Assembly: GCA_905233595.1 (NCBI GenBank)
Contig: CAJOFI010000072.1
Span: 1 to 8,317, forward strand
Reading direction: 5' to 3'
DNA length: 8,317 nt
Source: an uncultured Oscillospiraceae bacterium
Lineage (GTDB): Bacteria; Bacillota; Clostridia; Oscillospirales; Oscillospiraceae
This document shows, piece by piece, positions 1 through 8,317 of the stretch; position 1 is the stretch's first letter; each line of letters opens with the position of its first letter. The notes beneath the pieces are model-generated. The model searched no databases and was not told where the DNA came from. It worked only from the letters and a program-made list of their open reading frames with translations. The translations under genes were made by a program, and so were the position numbers.

Positions 1-474
1 GATGACGCACTGGCACATCATGAAGGGCGCGCCGAGCAGGATGATGCGCAGATATGCGAGCGTATCGGGCAGGGTGGAGTCCGTCGCGCCGAGGAGCCGC
101 GCAAGAGCCGGGGCGAAGAGATTGCCCAGCGCCGCGACGCATAGCCCCAGCAGCAGCGCCATGGCAAAGCCCGTGACCGCGATCTCGTTTGCCTTCTGCC
201 GCTCCCCCGCGCCTAAGAGCCGCGAAAGATAGTTGCCCGAGCCCTGCCCGCAGAAAAAGCCGATCGCCTGGATGATCGCCATGACGGAGAACACCAGCCC
301 CACGGCGGCGGTGGCCTGGGTGGAGATGCGCCCGACGAAATAGGTATCCGCCGCGTTGTAGATCGCCGTGACGAGCATGCTGATGACCGTCGGCACCGCG
401 AGGGTGCAGATCAGCTTCGGGATCGGCGTCTCGGTCAGATAGGCGCGGCGGTCGGGCTTTTGCGCGCGCTTCAT
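1..474 (-). CDS. MATE family efflux transporter, N-terminal 158 residues (3' end outside window)
   Basis: Translating the minus strand from the ATG at 474 gives an uninterrupted frame to the window edge. It begins MKRAQKPDRRAYLTETPIPK and contains a VPTVISMLVTAIYNAADTYF stretch, then VGRISTQATAAVGLVFSV and a GFFCGQGSGNYLSRLLGAGE segment. This is the usual N-terminal architecture of MATE (NorM/MepA-like) transporters: helix 1, the YNxxDTxFVG loop, helix 2, then the GxGxxxSRxLGAG loop. The family exports cationic drugs or metabolites across the cytoplasmic membrane in exchange for Na+ or H+. Known members are about 450 residues, so roughly the first third is here. The ATG overlaps the TGA of the upstream HAD gene (ATGA, 471-474), suggesting translational coupling, and a purine-rich AAGGGGGC lies just upstream. 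The substrate cannot be inferred. Family assignment is secure; the exact subfamily is not. Confidence 0.93.
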   Translation of the reverse strand, partial: MKRAQKPDRRAYLTETPIPKLICTLAVPTVISMLVTAIYNAADTYFVGRISTQATAAVGLVFSVMAIIQAIGFFCGQGSGNYLSRLLGAGERQKANEIAVTGFAMALLLGLCVAALGNLFAPALARLLGATDSTLPDTLAYLRIILLGAPFMMCQCVI

Positions 475-1058
475 CCCCGATAGCCCCCTTCCCTCTCCGG
501 CCAGGGGCTCAGGGTCTGGCGATCCTTCACGATCCACGCCCTGTCCGCAAGGCGCGCCATGGGGCTGTCGGAGAGGGAGTCGGAATAGAAATTCTCCACA
601 TGCCCGTCGGGATAATCCCGGTAAAAGCGCGTGACCTTCTCATAATCGTGGCAGTTTTTGCCGAGGATCTCCCCGGTATGGCGATCCATGCGCGTCGCGA
701 TCAGCCGAACGCCCAGCCGCTCCGCCGCGGGGCGCAGCAGAAACTCCGGCGAGGCCGAGAGGATGAGATCGTCGTCCCGCCGCCGCTCAAGGTACCACTC
801 GGCGACGCAGGCATCAAAGTTTTCCTCCCAGAAGCGCTGCACGATCCCGTCCACGTCGTCGAGATAGGGCAGGAAGGAGAAGACCTCCTCCTTGAGGCGC
901 TTCGTGTCGGATTTTCCGAGCAGCTTCAAGAGCAGGAGCGCCGCCGAGCCGGGCAGCGCCTTGAGCACCGCGCGCGGATAGCGGCGCAGGCAGTACATAA
1001 CGAAGAGATAGGAGCTGTCGGGGAAAAAGACCGTCTGGTCAAAATCGTAGCAATTCAT
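471..1058 (-). CDS. HAD-IB family phosphatase (phosphoserine phosphatase-like)
   Basis: This 195-residue cytoplasmic protein has all four HAD motifs. Motif I is DFDQT at residues 5-9, with nucleophile D5 and acid/base D7. Motif II is LILSAS, with S101 as the likely phosphate-binding serine. Motif III is K141 in HDYEKVTRF, and motif IV is YSDSLSDSP with Mg2+ ligands D160 and D164. The helical insertion after motif I (about residues 15-90) is the C1-type cap of subclass IB, the group that includes SerB-like phosphatases. A phosphomonoesterase activity is expected, but the substrate cannot be read from sequence. The frame starts at the ATG at 1058, 11 bp after the stop of the pseudo-ATPase gene, with an AAGAAAG weak ribosome site in the gap. 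It ends in an ATGA overlap with the MATE gene. The catalytic residues are intact, unlike those of the ATPase-like protein encoded just upstream. Confidence 0.87.
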   Translation of the reverse strand: MNCYDFDQTVFFPDSSYLFVMYCLRRYPRAVLKALPGSAALLLLKLLGKSDTKRLKEEVFSFLPYLDDVDGIVQRFWEENFDACVAEWYLERRRDDDLILSASPEFLLRPAAERLGVRLIATRMDRHTGEILGKNCHDYEKVTRFYRDYPDGHVENFYSDSLSDSPMARLADRAWIVKDRQTLSPWPEREGGYRG

Positions 1059-1069
1059 ACTTTCTTATA

Positions 1070-3028
1070 CTATCTTATCGTATAGGTATGCAGCACGTTG
1101 AGCGCCGTGAGGCTCATGCACAGCGCGTCCGCCGCCGCGCCGAGGGCGAGGGGCAGCACGCCGCAGAGCGCGAGCACCAGAAGCAGCAGCTTCATGCCGC
1201 AGCAGAACAGGATGTTCTGCCAGAGCGCGCTCCACGCGGCCTTCACCATGCGCTGAAGGCTCGGGAGCCGCCGGATATCGCCGGACATGACCGCGACGTC
1301 GGCCTTGTCCACGCCGTCGTCGTGCCGGAGGGTGTCGAGAGAGATGCCGACCTGCGCCTCGTTAAAAAGCGGCGCGTCGTAGAGCCCGTCGCCGACGTAG
1401 GCGAGCGTCGCCCGCTCACCGAGGGCTTCCCGGAAGTAGCGCAGGGCGGAGAGCTTGGCCTCCAGAGACAGCTCGGAGCGCATCGTGTCGATGCCGAGGG
1501 CGTTTGCCACATTGTTCGACACGCTCAGCACGTCGCCGGTGAGCATAACCATCTGCGTCACGCCCTGGGCGCGCAGATCCTCCAGCGCGTCAAAGGCGCC
1601 CTCGCGCACCTTGTCGTTCATGATGATATGCCCCCAGTAGCGGTTCTCCACCGCTACATGGATGGCGGAGCCCGCCCGGTTCGGCGTGCGGTAGAAGACG
1701 TCGTGCGCCTCCATGAGCGCGGCGCTGCCGACGTAGACGTGCCGCCCCTCGATAAAGGCGCTGACGCCGCGCCCCGGGATCTCCTCGATCTCCATGACGC
1801 CGTCCGCGTCCTCCGGCTTCCAGCCCGCCGCCTCGCGCAGCGCCTCGGCCATGGGGCTGAGGGAACGGCTCTCGGCGGCGGCGGCAAGCGTGAGCAGCTC
1901 CTCCTCGTTCACGCCGTCGGGAAAGGCGTCGCTGACCTGGAAGCGGCCGTCGGTGATGACGCCGGTCTTGCCGAAGACCATCGTGCGCACGCGGGCGAGG
2001 CGCTCAATGACGCCCTTGCCGAAGACGCGGATGCCCTCCATCTCCGCGCTTAAAAGCGCCCCCTCGAAGCAGAGGGGCACGGAGACGAGCAGCGCGCTCG
2101 GCGAGCAGAGCAGCAGAAACAGCGCCGCGCGCCGGAGCCACTCCGTCCAGCTGCCGAAGAAGATCGGCGCGATCAGCCCCAGCAGCAGCGCGCAGAGCGC
2201 GACGGTCGGGGTATAGATCCCGGCATAGCGCCGCATGCGCTTTTCCAATTTGGAATCCATCGCGCGCGCCTGCTCAAAGCTCTCGAGGCGCTTTGCGGCG
2301 GCGGAGTCGGAAAACAGGCGCTCGGCGCGCATCGTAAGGGGCGCGGAGAGGTTTATACAGCCCGCGCGCAGCTTGCCGCCCGCGCTGACGTTCACGATCT
2401 CCCCCTCGCCGCAGAGCGCGGCGCAGTCGATGGCGCTCATGCCCTCGAGCACGACGCCGTCCACAGGGATACGCTCCCCCACCTCGACGCGCAGCGTGTC
2501 CCCCACGTTCACCGTCTCCGGGACGATCTCGGAGACGACCTCGCCGACAACGAGATGCGCCTTCTCGGGCATGATGGAACGCAGAAGGTCAACGCCCCGG
2601 TCGGTGCGGGTGAGGACGTAAGCCTGCACCAGCTCCCCGACGCGCAGCGCCAGCAGGCAGAAGGCGCTTGCCGCGAAGTCCCCGACGCTGAAAATGACGA
2701 CCGCCGCGACGACGAAGAGCAGCTCCTCCTCCGGGAGCCTGCGCTCTACGATGCGCTTGAGGGCGCGGCGCAGCAGCTCGTAACCGGAGGCGAGCGCCGA
2801 CGCGCCCAGCAGCAACGCCTTCACCCAGACCGGGGAGCGCAGCAGAAAGCCCACCGCCCACAGCAGCAGCGCCAGCAGCACCGGGATCGTTGTCCGCCAG
2901 GAGAGCTCGCGGTAATACTGCTTTTTGTTCTGTCCAAAGCGGTAATTGAGCACCCTCGGCAGCGCCTGGCGCCTGGCTTTGGGGTTTTGAAGCTTTTTCT
3001 TTTTATCCGGGGCAAGATGCTGTGCCAT
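1070..3028 (-). CDS. Degenerate P1B-type (heavy-metal) ATPase-like membrane protein, probably catalytically inactive
   Basis: The 652-residue protein aligns by eye with Cd/Zn-type P1B ATPases along its length. It has four helices before the actuator domain (about 46-63, 67-85, 101-115, 118-139), an actuator with VGDTLRVEVGERIPVDGVV (175-193), helices around 275-292 and 300-325, P and N domains (350-590), and a C-terminal helix pair containing K613 and D634, conserved positions in ZntA-like pumps. No N-terminal HMA domain is present; the N-terminus is short and lysine-rich. Signature residues are replaced: the DKTGT phosphorylation loop is GKTGV (G353, V357), the metal-site CPC is SPS (309-311), TGE is CGE (206-208), the N-domain HP is SP (391-392), and GDGxND is GDGLYD (546-551). 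MLTGD (495-499) and the N-domain GRG (419-421) remain. Phosphoenzyme formation is therefore unlikely. I chose the ATG at 3028, preceded by GGGAGAG at 6-nt spacing, over an in-frame ATG at 3130 that would overlap vanZ. Confidence 0.9.
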   Translation of the reverse strand: MAQHLAPDKKKKLQNPKARRQALPRVLNYRFGQNKKQYYRELSWRTTIPVLLALLLWAVGFLLRSPVWVKALLLGASALASGYELLRRALKRIVERRLPEEELLFVVAAVVIFSVGDFAASAFCLLALRVGELVQAYVLTRTDRGVDLLRSIMPEKAHLVVGEVVSEIVPETVNVGDTLRVEVGERIPVDGVVLEGMSAIDCAALCGEGEIVNVSAGGKLRAGCINLSAPLTMRAERLFSDSAAAKRLESFEQARAMDSKLEKRMRRYAGIYTPTVALCALLLGLIAPIFFGSWTEWLRRAALFLLLCSPSALLVSVPLCFEGALLSAEMEGIRVFGKGVIERLARVRTMVFGKTGVITDGRFQVSDAFPDGVNEEELLTLAAAAESRSLSPMAEALREAAGWKPEDADGVMEIEEIPGRGVSAFIEGRHVYVGSAALMEAHDVFYRTPNRAGSAIHVAVENRYWGHIIMNDKVREGAFDALEDLRAQGVTQMVMLTGDVLSVSNNVANALGIDTMRSELSLEAKLSALRYFREALGERATLAYVGDGLYDAPLFNEAQVGISLDTLRHDDGVDKADVAVMSGDIRRLPSLQRMVKAAWSALWQNILFCCGMKLLLLVLALCGVLPLALGAAADALCMSLTALNVLHTYTIR

Positions 3029-3056
3029 TGTAATCTCTCCCACCATGCCGGGTCTC

Positions 3057-5504
<2,448 letters not shown>

Positions 5505-5511
5505 TCAAAAC

Positions 5512-6174
5512 TCATGGCTCATAGCTGACAAAGGTCTCCGGCACCTGGCCGACGACGATGGTGTCCGCAATGAGCACCTGGCTCTTCACCTGGCTGCTCT
5601 CGGTGCCCCAGGGGACGAGCACGTCAATATCCACCGTGACGGTGAGCAGGATCTGGTGCTTGGTCTGGTTGATGCCGGCGGTGACGATGCTGTTGTCAAA
5701 GCCCACGCGGGAAGAGGTCAGCATCAGAATCTCCACCGGCACGAGGGGGCCGCGCCCCATGAGCAGGCTCATGCCCGTGAGGTTCCCCGCCGGGATGCGC
5801 ACGGTGAGGGTTCGGTTCTCCGCCGTGCCGACCACCTGCTCCAGGATCTCCGCCGAGAGGGCGTTGATGCGCCCCATGTCCGAGCTCACGGCGGTGATCT
5901 GCCCGGCCTCGTTCTTCTCAAAATGCACGAAGCCGGCCTGCGCGAACTCCTCCTGCGCCATGACGCGGGCGATCACGCGGTTGACCTCCGCCGAGACAAG
6001 ATCGGCGGCGTCGGACACCGCGATCTCCGAGGAGAGGTCGCTCAGAAAGCGCCCCGCGAAGGCGAGGAACATTATCATTAGCAATAGCCCCAGCAGCACG
6101 CCGAAGAAGCCGCGCCGAGGCTTCGCCCCCTCCCTCGGAACGGTCACGCCCCGGCGGTGAAAGAAACGACGCAC
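5512..6174 (-). CDS. yunB: Sporulation protein YunB
   Basis: The product is 220 residues: a basic N-terminus, one transmembrane helix (about 23-40, GFFGVLLGLLLMIMFLAF), then an extracytoplasmic domain. That domain resembles YunB in its helix AADLVSAEVNRVIARVM, the MGRINALSAEI segment, IPAGNLTGMSLLMGRGPLVP, and the C-terminal beta-rich part with INQTKHQILLTVTVDIDVLVP. In Bacillus subtilis YunB is made in the mother cell under sigma-E and its loss impairs sporulation; the mechanism is unknown. I placed the start at the GTG at 6174 because an unusually long Shine-Dalgarno match precedes it. The same frame extends to an ATG at 6282, but those 36 residues would be encoded by the intergenic repeat and look non-native. 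I could not identify a convincing sigma-E promoter. It lies 25 bp upstream of ligA. Confidence 0.88.
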   Translation of the reverse strand: MRRFFHRRGVTVPREGAKPRRGFFGVLLGLLLMIMFLAFAGRFLSDLSSEIAVSDAADLVSAEVNRVIARVMAQEEFAQAGFVHFEKNEAGQITAVSSDMGRINALSAEILEQVVGTAENRTLTVRIPAGNLTGMSLLMGRGPLVPVEILMLTSSRVGFDNSIVTAGINQTKHQILLTVTVDIDVLVPWGTESSQVKSQVLIADTIVVGQVPETFVSYEP

Positions 6175-6176
6175 GC

Positions 6177-6188
6177 GATCACCCCCCT
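6177..6188 (-). promoter_or_regulatory. Extended ribosome-binding site deciding the yunB GTG start
   Basis: On the minus strand AGGGGGGTGATC stands 2 nt before the GTG at 6174. It matches 10 of 12 positions of AAGGAGGTGATC, the full complement of the Firmicute 16S 3' end. Both differences are G for A, which still allow G-U pairing. The GGG core is 7 nt from the start codon. This supports GTG at 6174 over the upstream ATG at 6282. Its 5' edge overlaps a 10-bp palindrome, CCTGTACAGG (6186-6195). Confidence 0.7.
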
Positions 6189-6236
6189 GTACAGGATATG
6201 CGGGAGAGGGGCGGAAGGTGACGACTGAAGAATGAA

Positions 6237-6330
6237 AACTGAAAAATGAAGAAGGAAGAATTATGGTGTCGCTTCGCGACAATTATAATTTGTCACCGTA
6301 GGGGGCACCTTAACTTTTCTTTTTTCACTT
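6237..6330 (+). repeat. MITE-like hairpin repeat, copy 1 (between the lyase gene and yunB)
   Basis: The core at 6262-6305 matches 38 of 44 positions of the core at 7641-7684 in the same orientation. It contains the hairpin GTCGC-TTC-GCGAC, an AT-rich middle, and a second imperfect stem (TGTCACC-GTA-GGGGGCA). A-rich and T-rich arms flank it (6237-6258 and 6309-6330) and pair in about 16 of 22 positions as inverted repeats. The stop codon of the lyase gene (TGA at 6327-6325) lies in the right arm. There is no coding capacity. It could be a non-autonomous mobile element, or a repeated RNA structure affecting termination or mRNA stability. Confidence 0.7.
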
Positions 6331-7581
6331 ATCTCCCAGCATCGCCGAGACCGCCATCATCACGCCGAGCTTGCCGGACTCGTAGGTCAGGCCGCCCTGC
6401 ATATAGACCGTGTAGGGCGGGCGGATGGGGCCGTCGGCGGAGAGCTCGATGCTGCTGCCCTGGATGAAGGCGCCCGCCGCCATGATGACCGGGTCGTCGT
6501 AGCCCGGCATGGGCCAGGGCTCCGGCGTGACGTAGGAATCCACCGGCGCGCCCGCCTGGATGCCGAGGCAGAAGCGCTTCATCTTCTCTGGGGAGCCGAG
6601 CTTGACCATCTGAATGATGTCCGAGCGCGCTTCGTCCACCGTGGGGCTTGATTCCAGCCCCAGCTCCTCCATCATCGCCGCGCAGAAGACCGCCGTCTTG
6701 AGCGCCTGCGCCACGGTATGGGGCGCGAGGAAGAGCCCCTGGAAGAGCAGGCGGTTATTCCCCAGCGTGGAGCCGCATTCGCCCCCGATGCCGGGGGTGG
6801 TGAGGCGCATGGCCGCGCGCTCGACGAGCTCCTTCTTCCCCGCGACGTAGCCGCCGGTGGGCGCGATGCCGCCGCCGGGGTTTTTGATGAGCGAGCCCGC
6901 GACGATGTCCGCCCCGACGTGGGTCGGCTCGATCACGTCGGTAAACTCGCCGTAGCAGTTATCGACCATGATGTTGGCGTCACGGTTCACAGAGCGCACA
7001 GCCTTGACGATCTCACCGATCTCCGCCACGGTGAGCGCCTTTCTCGTGGCATAGCCGCGCGAGCGCTGGATCATCACGCCGCGCACTTTGGGGTCACTCG
7101 CCGCCTCGCGGATCGCGGCGTAATCCGGCTCCCCGCTCTCGGCGAGGGCGACCTCGGCGTAGTTGACACCGTAGAATTTCAGAGAGCCGAAGCAGTCCCC
7201 GCTGATGCCGATGGCGCTGCGCAGGGTGTCGTAGGGTGTTCCCGTGACGGCAAGAACGGTCTCGCCCGGGCGGGCGAGGGCGAACATGGCGGCGGTCAGC
7301 GCGTGGGTGCCGTTGACAAAGCCGAGGCGCACGAGCGCGCTCTCCGTGCCGAAGAGCTGGGCGTAGAGCTTATCCAGAGTCTCACGCCCCAGATCGTCAT
7401 AGCCGTAGCCCGTGGTTCCGGCAAAGCAGGCCTCCGAGACGCGCTGCTCCTGGAAGGCCGCCATCACGCGCAGGGTGTTCCGCTCCGCCACGCGCTCGAT
7501 CTCGCGAAAGCGCTTCTCGCAGCGCTTTTCGGCGCGCTCCGCCATGGCAAAAACTTCGGGGCGAATATCGGATAGTTTCAT
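6325..7581 (-). CDS. PLP-dependent methionine gamma-lyase family protein (YnbB / 'aluminium resistance' family)
   Basis: This 418-residue protein has the fold-type I PLP enzyme layout of the Met_gamma_lyase family (Pfam PF06838), close to B. subtilis YnbB. Visible features are FAGTTGYGYDDLGRETLD (53-70), RLGFVNGTHAL (85-95), which should bind the cofactor phosphate, VDNCYGEF (206-213) with D207 placed to contact the pyridine nitrogen, and SLIKNPGGGIAPTGGY (230-245) with K233 the expected Schiff-base lysine. C-terminal blocks include GPIRPPYTVYMQGGLTY. Members are annotated as cystathionine or methionine lyases or as aluminium-resistance proteins, but the physiological substrate of this group is unsettled, so I assign only a PLP-dependent sulfur amino-acid lyase-like role. 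The ATG at 7581 has AAGGAG at 5-nt spacing. The gene is flanked by both copies of the intergenic repeat, one before and one after it. Confidence 0.9.
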   Translation of the reverse strand: MKLSDIRPEVFAMAERAEKRCEKRFREIERVAERNTLRVMAAFQEQRVSEACFAGTTGYGYDDLGRETLDKLYAQLFGTESALVRLGFVNGTHALTAAMFALARPGETVLAVTGTPYDTLRSAIGISGDCFGSLKFYGVNYAEVALAESGEPDYAAIREAASDPKVRGVMIQRSRGYATRKALTVAEIGEIVKAVRSVNRDANIMVDNCYGEFTDVIEPTHVGADIVAGSLIKNPGGGIAPTGGYVAGKKELVERAAMRLTTPGIGGECGSTLGNNRLLFQGLFLAPHTVAQALKTAVFCAAMMEELGLESSPTVDEARSDIIQMVKLGSPEKMKRFCLGIQAGAPVDSYVTPEPWPMPGYDDPVIMAAGAFIQGSSIELSADGPIRPPYTVYMQGGLTYESGKLGVMMAVSAMLGDK

Positions 7582-7586
7582 AGGAA

Positions 7587-7592
7587 CTCCTT
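7587..7592 (-). promoter_or_regulatory. Ribosome-binding site of the lyase-family gene
   Basis: AAGGAG on the minus strand lies 5 nt before the ATG at 7581. It confirms that start and places the adjacent GC hairpin (7595-7609) immediately upstream in the leader. Confidence 0.65.
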
Positions 7593-7593
7593 A

Positions 7594-7610
7594 TCCGCCG
7601 AAACGGCGGG
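7594..7610 (-). other. GC-rich stem-loop in the leader of the lyase-family gene
   Basis: The minus strand reads CCGCCG-TTT-CGGCGG (7609-7595), a perfect 6-bp stem with a 3-nt loop, ending 2 nt before the AAGGAG ribosome site. No T-run follows in the direction of transcription, so it is not a standard terminator for these genes. It might affect ribosome access or mRNA stability. Read on the plus strand it is followed by GGAATTTTAG and is only weakly terminator-like. Confidence 0.45.
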
Positions 7611-7619
7611 AATTTTAGA

Positions 7620-7720
7620 GAATAGAGAAAAGTGAAAAGCTATGGTGTCGCTGCGCGACGATTATCATTCGTCCCCGAAGGGGGACGTCTAAACTATTCA
7701 CCTTTCACTTTTCACTATTC
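7620..7720 (+). repeat. MITE-like hairpin repeat, copy 2 (between murD and the lyase gene)
   Basis: This is the better preserved copy. The terminal arms at 7620-7639 and 7701-7720 are inverted repeats matching in 18 of 20 positions; the motif AGTGAAAAG pairs with CTTTTCACT. Inside are two strong hairpins, GTCGC-TGC-GCGAC and GTCCCC-GAAG-GGGGAC, separated by ATTATCATTC. The core (7641-7684) shares 38 of 44 positions with copy 1. The murD stop (TGA, 7721-7719) lies in the right arm. No open frame is present, and I saw no clear target-site duplication. Confidence 0.75.
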
Positions 7721-8317
7721 ACTGCAAATCGTTAACGATTTGCTTAAACGCTTCGCCGCGCTCGGCGAAGTTTTTGAAGTGGTCGAAGGAGGCGCAGGCC
7801 GGGGAGAAGAGCACCACGTCCCCCTCCTCCGCCATCGCGGCGGCGGCGAGGACGTTCTCGGTGAAATCCTCGTGCAGCTCGAAGGTGAGGCCGCTGCCCG
7901 GGTACTCGGGCGAATTGACGATGGCGTCCTTGATCTTCATCGCGGTGTCGCCCGTGAGAAAGACGCGTTTGGCAAGGCGGCAGAGGGCGTCGCCCAGCGG
8001 CTCGAAGGGGATGTGCTTGTCGTAGCCGCCGCAGAGGACGATGGGCTTGACCGTCATGGCGCGCAGCCCCGCGATCGTGCGGGATGGGCTGGAGCCGATG
8101 GAGTCGTTGATGTACTTCACGCCGTCCTTCACGCGCACCAGCTCCAGCCGGTGCTCCACGCCGCCGAAGTCCATCGCGACCTTGCGGCAGATTTCCGCCG
8201 GAACGAGCCCGCGCACGGCCTCGAAGGCGGCGAGGTAGTTGAGTACGTTGTGCTCGCCGGGAAGCCTGATCTCCGAGCGGCGCATGATCGTCTCACGCTG
8301 CGCGCCATGCTGCCAGA
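7719..8317 (-). CDS. murD: UDP-N-acetylmuramoyl-L-alanine--D-glutamate ligase, C-terminal part (start outside window)
   Basis: The frame enters from the right edge and gives 198 complete residues. MurD adds D-glutamate to UDP-MurNAc-L-Ala in the cytoplasmic phase of peptidoglycan synthesis, using ATP. The visible part covers the end of the central ATPase domain, IRLPGEHNVLNYLAAFEAV (Mur ligase HNxxN block), and the whole C-terminal domain. The latter includes GGVEHRLELV, YINDSIGSSPSRTIAGL, VLCGGYDKHIPF, GDVVLFSPACASFDHFKNF and ERGEAF, all in the order typical of MurD. Full-length MurD is about 450 residues, so a little under half is present. NDSIGSSP replaces the proteobacterial NDSKATN, a variant I recall from clostridial MurD. 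The last codon is followed directly by the arm of repeat copy 2, which supplies the stop. The continuing frame extends past the M at 8285, so that codon is internal. Confidence 0.93.
   Translation of the reverse strand, partial: WQHGAQRETIMRRSEIRLPGEHNVLNYLAAFEAVRGLVPAEICRKVAMDFGGVEHRLELVRVKDGVKYINDSIGSSPSRTIAGLRAMTVKPIVLCGGYDKHIPFEPLGDALCRLAKRVFLTGDTAMKIKDAIVNSPEYPGSGLTFELHEDFTENVLAAAAMAEEGDVVLFSPACASFDHFKNFAERGEAFKQIVNDLQ

Noticed and set aside
1088..2053. Plus-strand open frame (321 codons) opposite the ATPase-like gene, and a similar one at 6718-7575
   Set aside because: Both are antisense shadows of well-supported genes, with biased composition and no family motifs.
6175..6282. 36-residue N-terminal extension of YunB from the ATG at 6282
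   Set aside because: The ATG lies within the intergenic repeat core, the added residues look non-native, and the GTG at 6174 has an excellent ribosome site.
6262..6310. Repeat hairpins as intrinsic terminators
   Set aside because: No run of T directly follows either stem on the minus strand; the T-rich arm comes later and is part of the inverted repeat. Termination is possible but not shown.
7605..7640. Possible promoter for the lyase gene (TAAAAT about 20-30 nt upstream of the ribosome site)
   Set aside because: There is no acceptable -35 hexamer at 16-18 bp; the AT-rich sequence is explained by the repeat arm.
8085..8110. MurD motif NDSIGSSP instead of NDSKATN as a sign of altered catalysis
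   Set aside because: I recall this form from clostridial MurD proteins, and the rest of the domain is canonical.

Overview
The window is a GC-rich chromosomal segment from what looks like a spore-forming, low-GC-lineage Gram-positive (Clostridia, perhaps Oscillospirales; this placement is inference). The support is a yunB-type sporulation gene, murD with the clostridial NDSIGSSP motif variant, a VanZ-family protein, and Shine-Dalgarno sites that pair well with the usual 16S tail. Every gene I can support lies on the minus strand, so transcription runs from high to low coordinates. The many long plus-strand open frames are GC-rich shadows.

In transcription order: (1) the C-terminal half of murD (8317-7719, start outside the window); (2) a PLP-dependent methionine gamma-lyase-family protein (7581-6325); (3) yunB from a GTG start (6174-5512); (4) ligA, NAD-dependent DNA ligase (5486-3539), broken by a roughly 29-bp deletion and frameshift near 4960; (5) a VanZ-family membrane protein (3542-3057); (6) a P1B-type ATPase-like protein (3028-1070) that has lost its catalytic aspartate and most other signature residues; (7) a HAD-IB phosphatase-like protein (1058-471); (8) the first 158 residues of a MATE efflux transporter (474-1, running off the window).

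From yunB down to MATE the genes are tightly packed: 25 bp between yunB and ligA, an ATGA overlap between ligA and vanZ, 28 bp to the ATPase, 11 bp to the HAD gene, and an ATGA overlap into MATE. This looks like one transcription unit. The two larger gaps, upstream of yunB and upstream of the lyase gene, each hold one copy of the same small hairpin-rich, MITE-like repeat. In both copies the TGA stop of the preceding gene falls inside the repeat arm.

The most notable item is the pseudo-P-type ATPase. It is full length and open for 652 codons, yet DKTGT reads GKTGV, CPC reads SPS, TGE reads CGE, the N-domain HP reads SP and GDGxND reads GDGLYD. It probably cannot form the phosphoenzyme, so it may be a regulator, sensor or scaffold rather than a pump. 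The second is the broken ligA, an unexpected lesion in a normally essential gene and possibly an assembly artefact.
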